From the NCBI GenBank assembly GCA_004293905.1, contig RDZE01000014.1, positions 62,001-126,000 on the forward strand: a stretch of 64,000 bases of DNA. Reading direction: 5' to 3'. This DNA is from Cytophagales bacterium (GTDB lineage Bacteria; Bacteroidota; Bacteroidia; Cytophagales; Microscillaceae). Position 1 is the stretch's first letter; every line of letters starts with the position of its first letter. Positions 8,773-16,668 of the stretch are shown piece by piece. Under the pieces are notes generated by a model, which did no database searches, was not told the origin of the DNA, and was given only the letters and a program-made list of their open reading frames with translations. The position numbers were made by a program, and so were the translations under genes.

Positions 8773-8780
8773 TAATTTTG
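8773..8780 (+). promoter_or_regulatory. -7 box in front of mreB
   Basis: TAATTTTG matches TAnnTTTG and lies 70 bases before the mreB start. No convincing -33 TTTG is seen at the right spacing, so this is tentative. Confidence 0.4.
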
Positions 8781-8850
8781 CAACGTTTTTTACATAATGG
8801 TAACCAAAATATTACATACAAAGAAATACAATCATTAACTATCATAACAC

Positions 8851-9876
8851 ATGGGATTGCAAGATTGGTTCTTAGGCGAAATAGCCATAGATTTAGGAAC
8901 GGCGAATACACTCATCATCCACAAAGATAAAATTGTCGTAGACGAACCCTCTATTATCGCGATTGATCGCGTATCAAACAAAGTGCTTGCTGTCGGGAAA
9001 ACCGCCATGCAGATGCACGAGAAAACACACGAAAATATCAAAACCATCAGACCTCTTAAAGATGGAGTAATTGCTGACTTTACTGCTGCTGAGCAGATGA
9101 TTAGAGGACTTATCAAAATGATTCCTAACAGCAACAGATTTTTTACGCCCTCCTATCGTATGATTATATGTATTCCTTCGGGAATTACAGAGGTGGAGAA
9201 GCGCGCTGTGAAAGACTCTGCCGAACACTGCAACGCACGCGAAGTGTATATGATTCATGAACCTATTGCGGCAGCTATTGGTATCGGAATAGATATTCAA
9301 GAGCCTGTTGGTTCTATGATTGTAGATATAGGTGGGGGAACTACTGAAATTGCCGTAATTGCGCTCTCTGGGATTGTGTGTGAGCAATCTATCAAAATAG
9401 CTGGTGATGTGTTTACCAAAGATATAATGGATTATATGCGCCGTCAGCATAATTTATTAATTGGAGAACGCTCAGCCGAGTTAGTAAAGATAGAAGTTGG
9501 CTCAGCCATGTCAGAGTTAGAAACCCCTCCCTCAGATTATGATGTACGTGGTCGTGATTTGATGACGGGTATTCCTAAAACAGTAAAAGTAAGTTATTCT
9601 GAAATTGCTTTCTGCCTCGATAAATCAATCGCTAAAATGGAAGATGGTATTCTGAAAACTTTAGAAATGTCGCCTCCTGAGTTAGCAGCCGATATTTATA
9701 GCAGAGGTATTCATTTGACAGGTGGTGGTGCGTTATTGAGAGGTTTGGCGCAACGCATTGCATTGAAAACCAAACTCCCTATCCATGTGGCAGAAGACCC
9801 TTTAAGAGCAGTAGTACGTGGTACAGGTATGGCACTCAAAAATTTAGATGTTTATAAATCTGTATTAGTGCAATAA
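8851..9876 (+). CDS. mreB: Rod shape-determining protein MreB
   Basis: A 341-residue bacterial actin that organises lateral cell-wall synthesis under the inner membrane. The nucleotide-binding signatures are intact: IAIDLGTANTLI (phosphate 1, residues 11-22), SMIVDIGGGTTEIAVI (phosphate 2, about residue 158) and GIHLTGGGALLRGL (adenosine motif, about residue 290). The N-terminal MGLQDWFLGE is typical of Bacteroidota MreB, a probable membrane-binding amphipathic end. It is the first gene of the rod operon mreB-mreC-mreD-mrdA. A hairpin between mreB and mreC may lower expression of the downstream genes relative to mreB. Confidence 0.97.
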   Translation: MGLQDWFLGEIAIDLGTANTLIIHKDKIVVDEPSIIAIDRVSNKVLAVGKTAMQMHEKTHENIKTIRPLKDGVIADFTAAEQMIRGLIKMIPNSNRFFTPSYRMIICIPSGITEVEKRAVKDSAEHCNAREVYMIHEPIAAAIGIGIDIQEPVGSMIVDIGGGTTEIAVIALSGIVCEQSIKIAGDVFTKDIMDYMRRQHNLLIGERSAELVKIEVGSAMSELETPPSDYDVRGRDLMTGIPKTVKVSYSEIAFCLDKSIAKMEDGILKTLEMSPPELAADIYSRGIHLTGGGALLRGLAQRIALKTKLPIHVAEDPLRAVVRGTGMALKNLDVYKSVLVQ

Positions 9877-9885
9877 TTATCACCC

Positions 9886-9915
9886 TAAGAGAGGAGTTAT
9901 TTAGCTCTTCTCTTA
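9886..9915 (+). terminator. Intergenic hairpin between mreB and mreC (possible attenuator)
   Basis: An 11-bp stem (9886-9896 with 9905-9915, one G:U) and an 8-base loop. It is not followed by a T-run, so partial termination or RNA processing is more likely than a full stop. Confidence 0.5.
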
Positions 9916-9937
9916 TTATCCAAACAAAACCGCATCT

Positions 9938-10801
9938 ATGCAATCATTATTGTTCTTTATACAACAATACAGAACATTTATTGTATTTATCCTCTTAGAA
10001 ATAATGAGCTTATCAATGATTGTATTCAATCATAGATATTATAATGCCCTTTTTTTTGACACCCTACAACGCTATACCCTCAATATTTCTGCACAAACTG
10101 ATAATGTTTGGGAATATTTTAACCTCAAGAACATCAACCAAGACCTCATAGAGGAAAATGCACGCCTGAACTTGATGCTTACAGCCAAACAAAAACAAAT
10201 AGATAAATTAATAGAAAAGAACTTAAAAGCAAAAGATACTTTAGTAAGCCAAAACTATGAATTAGTGGTAGCAAAAGTAGTTCGCCAAACTACCCACAAG
10301 AATAAAAACTATGTAACAATAAATAAAGGCTCCATTCATGGCTTGGAAGTAGGTATGGGCGTAATTTCAGCTTCTGGTTTAGTGGGGCGTGTTGTATTGG
10401 TCTCTTCGCATTATGCTACTGTTATCTCATTATTACATATAGATATGTCTGTTTCTGCGAGCATTCGTCGCAACGGAGTTGTTGGCTCTTTGCAATGGTA
10501 TCCTAATAGCACACTCAAAGCAAAACTTTTGCACGTGCCTTCTCATTTGAGCATCAGCGTAGGAGATACTGTACAAACCTCTGGCTATAATGCAGTATTC
10601 CCACCCGATATACCTATTGGCATTGTAGAAAAAGTAGGGCAAAAATATGACGAAACTTTTTATGATGTTGATATCAAACTCTCCACCCATTTTCATCAGC
10701 TTTCTTATGTATATGTCATTAAAAATTTACTCCAAAAAGAACAAGAAGAATTGGAAAAACAAACCACAGAAAAAATAGAAGGAAAGAAAAAAAATGAATA
10801 A
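9938..10801 (+). CDS. mreC: Rod shape-determining protein MreC
   Basis: A 287-residue MreC. It has an N-terminal membrane helix (residues 14-33), a coiled coil (about 62-95) and a periplasmic beta-domain with the family blocks VRQTTHKNKNYVTINKGSIHG and GLVGRVVLVSSHYATVISL. MreC links MreB and the wall synthases. The C-terminal 20 residues are rich in Lys/Glu. It overlaps mreD by 8 bases, so translation is probably coupled. Confidence 0.95.
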   Translation: MQSLLFFIQQYRTFIVFILLEIMSLSMIVFNHRYYNALFFDTLQRYTLNISAQTDNVWEYFNLKNINQDLIEENARLNLMLTAKQKQIDKLIEKNLKAKDTLVSQNYELVVAKVVRQTTHKNKNYVTINKGSIHGLEVGMGVISASGLVGRVVLVSSHYATVISLLHIDMSVSASIRRNGVVGSLQWYPNSTLKAKLLHVPSHLSISVGDTVQTSGYNAVFPPDIPIGIVEKVGQKYDETFYDVDIKLSTHFHQLSYVYVIKNLLQKEQEELEKQTTEKIEGKKKNE

Positions 10802-11297
10802 CGCTACACCCATACTAAACTTTCTGATTTACTGGAGTATCCAAGTATTGATTTTGAGAAAAATACAACTTTTCGAAGTAGCCACATGCTTCTTATACCT
10901 CAACTTCTTACTTACACTATCCAAAGATTTAGACAGAACAGTTTTATTAATTATTGCATTCCTATTGGGCTTTTCAGTAGATATTTTTTATGGCACATTG
11001 GGCATACATAGCGCAGCCTGTGTTTCTATTGCCTTCCTAAGACCCTTTTTACTTTCTTTTCTTACCCCAAAAGACAAAGAAACAGATATATCGCTTCGTG
11101 AAATGGGCTTCAATGCCTTCTTTACCTACCTACTCATCACCATTACACTCCATCACACATTGGTATTTGCCATCGATATGGGAGATAATTTACTCATTAC
11201 CCAAACCTTAACCCATATTATTTCAAGCGTTTTATTTACCTTTGTAGTAATATTTATCGTACAATTTTTGTTCTTATCTCAAAGAAAAAATATATGA
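10794..11297 (+). CDS. mreD: Rod shape-determining protein MreD
   Basis: A 167-residue polytopic membrane protein with about five hydrophobic helices, matching MreD in length and in the DLDRTVLLIIAFLLGFSVDI and YGTLGIHSAA blocks. Position between mreC and mrdA, with an 8-base overlap upstream and a 4-base overlap downstream, supports the call more than its weakly conserved sequence does. Confidence 0.88.
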   Translation: MNNATPILNFLIYWSIQVLILRKIQLFEVATCFLYLNFLLTLSKDLDRTVLLIIAFLLGFSVDIFYGTLGIHSAACVSIAFLRPFLLSFLTPKDKETDISLREMGFNAFFTYLLITITLHHTLVFAIDMGDNLLITQTLTHIISSVLFTFVVIFIVQFLFLSQRKNI

Positions 11298-13342
11298 ATG
11301 AGCAACGCAGATGGATTATATTAGCCATATTTGCCTTTGTAGGGTTAGTATTTCTCCTCAAACTATTTAGCATACAAGTACTTAGCGAAGAGTACAGACT
11401 TGCAGCAGAAGCCAATGCGATAAAAAAAACCATCAAACACCCTCATCGCGGACTGATTTATGACCGCAACGGCAAACTTTTGGTGGCAAATGAGCCTATC
11501 TTTACCATTATGGTTATCCCCAACCAAGTAAGACTACAATCTACACAAGATACACTCACAATATGCCAACTCTTCAAAATTACCTTGAAAGAGTTCAATA
11601 CCAAGATGAAAAAAGCCAAAGAAACACCACGTATTCCTTCTGTTTTCATCAAACAAATCTCTCAATTAGAATTTGCCAAAATACAAGATCGTCTCATTGA
11701 TTTTTCGGGTTTTTATGCTGAACTAAAAACCATCAGAACCTACCCAAGTGTAAGTTTAGCGCACGTTTTAGGATACATAGGAGAAATTACAAAAGGGCAG
11801 CTTGACAAAGACACCACACACAGCTATGTACCCGGCGATTATATAGGCATTAGCGGTATAGAAGCCTCTTATGAAAAAGAACTTAGAGGTCGTTTGGGAG
11901 TAAAATATACCTTAGTAGATGCACAAGGCAATGACAAGGGTGCTTATAACAGCGGTATTTCAGATACCTTAGCCAAAGCAGGCAAAGACCTTACACTGAC
12001 TATAGATGTAGACCTACAACAGTATGCTGAAAAAATTATGAGTAACAAAAGAGGTAGTATTGTTGCTATTGAACCCAACACAGGCGAAATATTAGCGATG
12101 GTATCAAGCCCTACCTACGACCCCAACATGCTCATAGTAGGAAAATCGTTCATCAAAAATTACGCAAACTTATCTAAAGATGACGAGCGTCCCCTCTTCA
12201 ACCGCCCTGTAATGGCTCTTTACCCTCCCGGCTCTACTTTCAAAGTAGTACAAGCCTTAGTAGGGCTACAAGAAGAAGTATTAGTACCCGAAACGCGCCT
12301 CCTATGCGATTGGAACTTGGTGAAATGCCACCCCCACGGAAGCCCCGCCAACGTACATGAATCAATACAATACTCTTGTAATCCTTATTATTTTAAAGTA
12401 TTCAGACGCATTATTTACCAAAATAAAATAGTTAAGCAAAAAATCAATGATAGCGTAACTGTAATGAAAGAATTACCTGATGGTGATGGTCGTATCGGAC
12501 TTAATAAATGGAATGAATACATGCATCGCTTTGGTTTAGGCGAGCGTATTGGTGTAGACCTTCCCAATGATTTAGGAGGATTTATGCCTAATTTTGCTTT
12601 TTACAATAAAAAACACGGCGAAGGAAATTGGCAATTCAATAATATATACTCATTGGGCATAGGGCAGGGAGAAATGTCTATTGTACCCTTGCAAATGGCA
12701 AATATTGCTGCTATTATAGCCAATAAGGGATATTTTTATACCCCTCATTTGGTGAAATCTATAGGTAAAGATGGGCACAAACGCCCCGAATACACCCAGA
12801 AAAGAGAAACAGGCATAGATAAAAAACATTTCGACGTAGTCATTAGAGCCATGCGCGATGTGGTATATGCAGGTACTGTGAACCCTCAAGGTATTTTATA
12901 TGATTTAGTAATGTGTGGTAAAACAGGCACTGTACAAAACCCTCATGGGGAAGACCACTCCGTTTTTATTGCTTTTGCACCTATGGACAATCCCAAAATA
13001 GCCATTGCTGTTTATGTTGAAAATGGAGGGTTTGGAGGGGCTGTTTCTGCTCCTATAGCCAGCCTTATTATTGAGAAATACATCAAAGGAGAAGTATCAC
13101 GCACAGGCATAGAAGCCTCTATGATGAATGCCACATTTACGCGCAATGCCGCACGCTACTATTGGCAGCCCCGCCCTGAAAACTTCTTATCGCGTGCGCC
13201 TCGCAAAGCTGACAAAGAAGAAAGCAAAGACAAAGAAGGTGAAGAAGATGAACAGAAAAAAGAAAGCCCCAAAAATATAGATGCCATCATTTTAGAAGAT
13301 AAAAACAAAGAAAATATTTTAGAAGAAGACTCAAAAAAATGA
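11294..13342 (+). CDS. mrdA: Penicillin-binding protein 2 (peptidoglycan transpeptidase)
   Basis: A 682-residue class B PBP that cross-links peptidoglycan during elongation. It has an N-terminal membrane helix (residues 8-25) and the PBP dimerisation domain with HRGLIYDRNGKLLVANEP. The transpeptidase domain carries all three active-site motifs: Ser314-Thr-Phe-Lys in PPGSTFK, Ser361-Cys-Asn and Lys543-Thr-Gly. After about residue 625 there is an unusual low-complexity Lys/Glu-rich tail of some 55 residues. The start overlaps mreD by 4 bases. The usual next gene, rodA/mrdB, is not in this window; a convergent TonB-like gene overlaps the 3' end by 12 bases. Confidence 0.95.
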   Translation: MNEQRRWIILAIFAFVGLVFLLKLFSIQVLSEEYRLAAEANAIKKTIKHPHRGLIYDRNGKLLVANEPIFTIMVIPNQVRLQSTQDTLTICQLFKITLKEFNTKMKKAKETPRIPSVFIKQISQLEFAKIQDRLIDFSGFYAELKTIRTYPSVSLAHVLGYIGEITKGQLDKDTTHSYVPGDYIGISGIEASYEKELRGRLGVKYTLVDAQGNDKGAYNSGISDTLAKAGKDLTLTIDVDLQQYAEKIMSNKRGSIVAIEPNTGEILAMVSSPTYDPNMLIVGKSFIKNYANLSKDDERPLFNRPVMALYPPGSTFKVVQALVGLQEEVLVPETRLLCDWNLVKCHPHGSPANVHESIQYSCNPYYFKVFRRIIYQNKIVKQKINDSVTVMKELPDGDGRIGLNKWNEYMHRFGLGERIGVDLPNDLGGFMPNFAFYNKKHGEGNWQFNNIYSLGIGQGEMSIVPLQMANIAAIIANKGYFYTPHLVKSIGKDGHKRPEYTQKRETGIDKKHFDVVIRAMRDVVYAGTVNPQGILYDLVMCGKTGTVQNPHGEDHSVFIAFAPMDNPKIAIAVYVENGGFGGAVSAPIASLIIEKYIKGEVSRTGIEASMMNATFTRNAARYYWQPRPENFLSRAPRKADKEESKDKEGEEDEQKKESPKNIDAIILEDKNKENILEEDSKK

Positions 13343-13759
13343 TACCCTTAGAGGGAGATGAATGCGCATATTGCGATACCGCCGTGCTCCTCCTGATGCC
13401 CATACCCAACGTGGGGGGAGTGCCTTCACTGCCATCATCAATAAAGGCGTGAAACCTAAGTCTTCGCCTGCTTCTATTTTATGCTGAATGGTATTACCTT
13501 TTTTATCTAATAAAAAACTGATAATGACCGTACCCTCCTCAATGATAGGTAAGCTATCGGCATAGAGCACAATATAACTCCTAACAAAGCTATCAATGGC
13601 AGCCTGACCACCCTCATACTCAGGTGTGGAGTACTCTATCATCAAAAGTTGCTCCGACCAATCTACTACCCGATTACTATCAGAAGTAACCTGAGCTTTC
13701 ACAAGAAAAAAGAGCAACATACTCAAAAAAAACAATAGCGACAATCTTTTCATACTCAT
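13331..13759 (-). CDS. Small exported protein with a TonB C-terminal-like domain
   Basis: A 142-residue protein with a signal peptide (MSMKRLSLLFFLSMLLFFLV, cut near Ala22-Gln23). Its C-terminal half, EGTVIISFLLDKKGNTIQHK with a following APPRW-like ending (ALPPRWVWASG), looks like the TonB C-terminal domain. It has no N-terminal membrane anchor with a Pro-rich linker, so it is not a full TonB; it resembles the small periplasmic TonB-domain proteins common in Bacteroidota. It converges on mrdA with a 12-base overlap. Function unknown. Confidence 0.6.
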   Translation of the reverse strand: MSMKRLSLLFFLSMLLFFLVKAQVTSDSNRVVDWSEQLLMIEYSTPEYEGGQAAIDSFVRSYIVLYADSLPIIEEGTVIISFLLDKKGNTIQHKIEAGEDLGFTPLLMMAVKALPPRWVWASGGARRYRNMRIHLPLRVSFF

Positions 13760-13817
13760 AAACTTATTACAAAAGTAATGCAGTTTTTTAGGACTGTGAA
13801 AAAATGTAGGAAAAAAC

Positions 13818-13848
13818 TTGGCAAAGAATAAAATAATCGTTAATTTTA
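13818..13848 (+). promoter_or_regulatory. Promoter of ssb
   Basis: TTG at 13818-13820, 20-base spacer, TAATTTTA at 13841-13848: one base off TAnnTTTG. The ssb ATG is 41 bases downstream. Confidence 0.5.
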
Positions 13849-13889
13849 TCTTTTATTTATGACATACTTTTTAACATTTACTCATAATT

Positions 13890-14339
13890 ATGGCAAGTTA
13901 CAATAAAATCACCATCATCGGCAATTTAGGTGCAGACCCTACCATCAATACAGTAGGCGATAAAAAAGTAGCGAATTTTTCTTTGGCAACCAATGAAAAA
14001 TATAAAGACAAAAGCGGGCAAGAAGTAGAACGTACTACTTGGTTTAGAGTTAGTTTTTGGGGAGCTACAGCCGAAATCGTAGAAAAATACCTCAAAAAAG
14101 GCAGCCAAGTATTTGTAGAAGGGCGTTTAGGCTCGCGCGAATACACAGATAGTAGTGGCAGTGTGAAAACTTCATTAGAAGTATTAGGTTCTGCTTTGCA
14201 ACTCTTAGGGGGCAGATTGGCTGATGCAGGAAGTGGTGCAAGTGCTGTGAGTGCGAACAGTAACACTAAAAAGGCATCACAAGAATTGGAGGAAGATAAT
14301 TTTTCTGCTAACCAAGACCCCGATGATTTACCTTTCTAA
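13890..14339 (+). CDS. ssb: Single-stranded DNA-binding protein
   Basis: A 149-residue SSB. The OB-fold starts MASYNKITIIGNLGADP and continues through TTWFRVSFWG and GSQVFVEGRLGSREY. A flexible linker precedes the acidic tip DPDDLPF, which binds replication and repair partners. It stands alone between the TonB-like gene and the M23 peptidase; a strong terminator follows. Confidence 0.96.
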   Translation: MASYNKITIIGNLGADPTINTVGDKKVANFSLATNEKYKDKSGQEVERTTWFRVSFWGATAEIVEKYLKKGSQVFVEGRLGSREYTDSSGSVKTSLEVLGSALQLLGGRLADAGSGASAVSANSNTKKASQELEEDNFSANQDPDDLPF

Positions 14340-14360
14340 AACTTATATATTTAGGATACA

Positions 14361-14395
14361 AAAAAGCCTTCATTTTAGAGTAATGAAGGCTTTTT
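14361..14395. terminator. Bidirectional terminator between ssb and the M23 peptidase gene
   Basis: A 14-bp perfect stem (14361-14374 with 14382-14395), 7-base loop, A-run before and T-run after, so it can work for both converging genes. Confidence 0.88.
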
Positions 14396-14396
14396 T

Positions 14397-15374
14397 TTAG
14401 GAAAGTGATTGGTTTTCCATAGAGGCAAGCTCTAAAATGCGTTGGTATTCTTCTGGGCTTAGGTCATTGAAGAAGAAATATACAGGATTGACATGCTCGC
14501 CATTATAAAAAACCTCATAGTGCAAGTGAGGAGCTGTGGAAAAGCCCGTACTTCCTACATATCCTATACACTCGCCACGTTTTATTTTTTGCCCTTCTTT
14601 TACCTTGAAACTTGACATGTGGGCGTAAAAAGTTTCGTATCCGTAGCCATGACTGATTTTTACGGCATTGCCATAACCACCACTATTGAATTTTGCTTCT
14701 GTAACTACTCCATCGCCAGTAGCATAAATAGGTGTTCCGTTAGGCGCGGCAAAGTCTACTCCGGGGTGGAATTGAGCTACTTTATAAATAGGGTGCATTC
14801 TGATACCGAAGCCAGAAGAGAGCCTTGTGAGTTGTTTATTATCTATAGGTTGTATGGCGGGGATAGATGCCAACATTTTAGATTTATTTTTTACCAATTG
14901 GATAATCTCATCATAAGATTTGGTTTGCACATACATTTTCTTCTTCAGGTTATCTATTTTTTGCATTGTGCTTGCGATGAGGTCTTCTTGTTTGAGTCCT
15001 TTTTTGAGTAGAGCCTTGTATTTATCTGAACCACCCGTACCCATCGCTCTTACAGAAGCAGGAATAGGGTCGGCTTCGAAAATAACTCTGTATACGTTGT
15101 CATCTCTTTTTTGGAGCGATTCGAGAACACTATTTACTTCTGTTATTTGCTTATTGAGTAGTTCATAGTGTAAAAGTAACTCTTCATTTTCTTTTTGTAA
15201 GGCTATTTCTTGGTTTGTTTTGTAGTATTGACCGTACAAAAATGTAAGCCCTATAGATAAGATAATTGAAAGAGTAAGGAAACCTAACAGATTGAGGACG
15301 ATGTCCGCAGGTTTTGTTTTGATGACTTCATACTTACACGTTTCGGGGTCGTAGTAATATTTCAGTCTTGCCAT
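14397..15374 (-). CDS. M23 family metallopeptidase (LytM domain, membrane-anchored)
   Basis: A 325-residue cell-wall endopeptidase. It has an N-terminal membrane helix (about residues 26-48) and a coiled-coil stalk (about 55-95 and 125-165). The C-terminal LytM domain has zinc ligands in FHPGVDFAAP (about residues 203-209) and the catalytic HLHYE (about 282-286). Because the HxxxD and HxH motifs are both intact it is probably active rather than a regulator. The MARLKYYYDPETCKYE start is typical of a Bacteroidota subfamily. A TAACTTTG -7-like box lies about 70 bases upstream. Confidence 0.93.
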   Translation of the reverse strand: MARLKYYYDPETCKYEVIKTKPADIVLNLLGFLTLSIILSIGLTFLYGQYYKTNQEIALQKENEELLLHYELLNKQITEVNSVLESLQKRDDNVYRVIFEADPIPASVRAMGTGGSDKYKALLKKGLKQEDLIASTMQKIDNLKKKMYVQTKSYDEIIQLVKNKSKMLASIPAIQPIDNKQLTRLSSGFGIRMHPIYKVAQFHPGVDFAAPNGTPIYATGDGVVTEAKFNSGGYGNAVKISHGYGYETFYAHMSSFKVKEGQKIKRGECIGYVGSTGFSTAPHLHYEVFYNGEHVNPVYFFFNDLSPEEYQRILELASMENQSLS

Positions 15375-15443
15375 AAGTATATGTTTTGGTGAGAAATTTA
15401 GGTTAGGTATCTCGACCTATCCTATTAACTATAAAAACTTTTG

Positions 15444-15451
15444 CAAAGTTA
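15444..15451 (-). promoter_or_regulatory. -7 box upstream of the M23 peptidase gene
   Basis: Minus-strand TAACTTTG matches TAnnTTTG, about 70 bases before the start codon; no clear -33 element. Confidence 0.35.
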
Positions 15452-15526
15452 ATACCTTTTCTTTAAAAAGAGGGCATTTATTTGATTTTTTTCACCTATA
15501 TATCTGTTAATACTTTAAAAATAGTC

Positions 15527-16666
15527 TTATTTGGCTTTTGTTGCCTTTCCTGTAAGTAGCATTTTTCCCAATTCAGGGTCAGAGTTGATACTCATTATCG
15601 ATTTATTGGGTGAGTTTGCTATATCGCGCAGAGCGATGAGGCGCATATCATTAGGCAAAAAGTCCATTTTTAGAAATTGTTTAAGATTGTTGATTTCAGC
15701 TTCCTTAAATTTCATTTGATGGTTGATGGTGATATAATTAACCAATCTTGTCATGATAACAGAAAGAATATCAACTCTTTTGGTTTGTTGTTCTACTACG
15801 TTTTTCACTTTTTGGTATACATCTTTCTCAAAGTTTTTAGAAAATACTATTTCTTCAGGAGTGATGAGTTTTGACAAATCATTGTTAAGAAATGCAATAA
15901 AACTTGTAACGGTATTAGGGTCTAAACAAGCATCGGCTAATAGTTTTACTAAAGCAATTTCTTTTTTTAGGTCGTTAATGGAGGCTATGTTTTCAAAAAA
16001 TTGGACTAAGGTTCGGGGGGTAGTTCTTTCTCCTGAAACGATTTCGGGGTAAGTGAGCACAAAACTGATGCCTCGTGGGTCTATTTGATTTTTTTCTGCC
16101 CACATAGCCCATGCTTTCACATCGAAGGTGAGGGTAATGTGCATCATGCGCGTAAGCATGGCAAAGTCCATAGGAGTAACGGAATAATCGCCGCCATCGG
16201 GGTTAGCGGTAAGTATGATGTGCCATTTTTTGGGCAGTTTCCAACTTACGAGTTCATAGTTTTGGAGTAGTTGCATGATACCTCTCAAAATACGGTCGTC
16301 TGCCCGATTGACATCATCTATGAGTAGTATTCCTGGTCCTTCTTCTGTGGGCACCCAATCGGGGGGGATAAAAGTGGTAGTGTCTTTTTCTTGGTCGTTT
16401 TGTGTGATTTTGGGCATTCCTAAGAGGTCGCCCATTTCTTCAAATTGTGCGGGAGCTATGTATCTATACTCATATTTCATCTGTTGGGCAAAGGCTTCTA
16501 CAGTTTGTGTTTTGCCGATACCGTGCTCTCCCCAGATACATATAGGTGTTTTCCGTCTGTTTTTTTCTTCGGCTTCCTCATTGGTTTTGATGATGTGGCT
16601 GATAAAATCCACCAATTCGGTAGTGTTACACTTTGTTCCGTATTGAATATAGTTTGTATTTTTCAT
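15527..16666 (-). CDS. MoxR-like/dynein-related AAA ATPase
   Basis: A 379-residue AAA+ ATPase. Walker A is GEHGIGKT (about residues 46-53), Walker B ILLIDDVNRAD (about 113-123), and a sensor-1 region IILTANPDGG follows. Such MoxR/AAA_5 proteins act as chaperones that mature or remodel partner proteins, usually with a VWA-domain protein encoded next door. No VWA gene is adjacent here. It starts 2 bases after the stop of the LysM/repeat protein gene, so the two are surely co-transcribed and probably linked in function. The C-terminal 170 residues are helical with no recognised motif. Confidence 0.75.
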   Translation of the reverse strand: MKNTNYIQYGTKCNTTELVDFISHIIKTNEEAEEKNRRKTPICIWGEHGIGKTQTVEAFAQQMKYEYRYIAPAQFEEMGDLLGMPKITQNDQEKDTTTFIPPDWVPTEEGPGILLIDDVNRADDRILRGIMQLLQNYELVSWKLPKKWHIILTANPDGGDYSVTPMDFAMLTRMMHITLTFDVKAWAMWAEKNQIDPRGISFVLTYPEIVSGERTTPRTLVQFFENIASINDLKKEIALVKLLADACLDPNTVTSFIAFLNNDLSKLITPEEIVFSKNFEKDVYQKVKNVVEQQTKRVDILSVIMTRLVNYITINHQMKFKEAEINNLKQFLKMDFLPNDMRLIALRDIANSPNKSIMSINSDPELGKMLLTGKATKAK

Positions 16667-16668
16667 AT

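Noticed and set aside
9886..9915. End of the mreB operon
   Set aside because: The hairpin lacks a T-run, and mreC-mreD-mrdA follow in the standard order with no other promoter seen.
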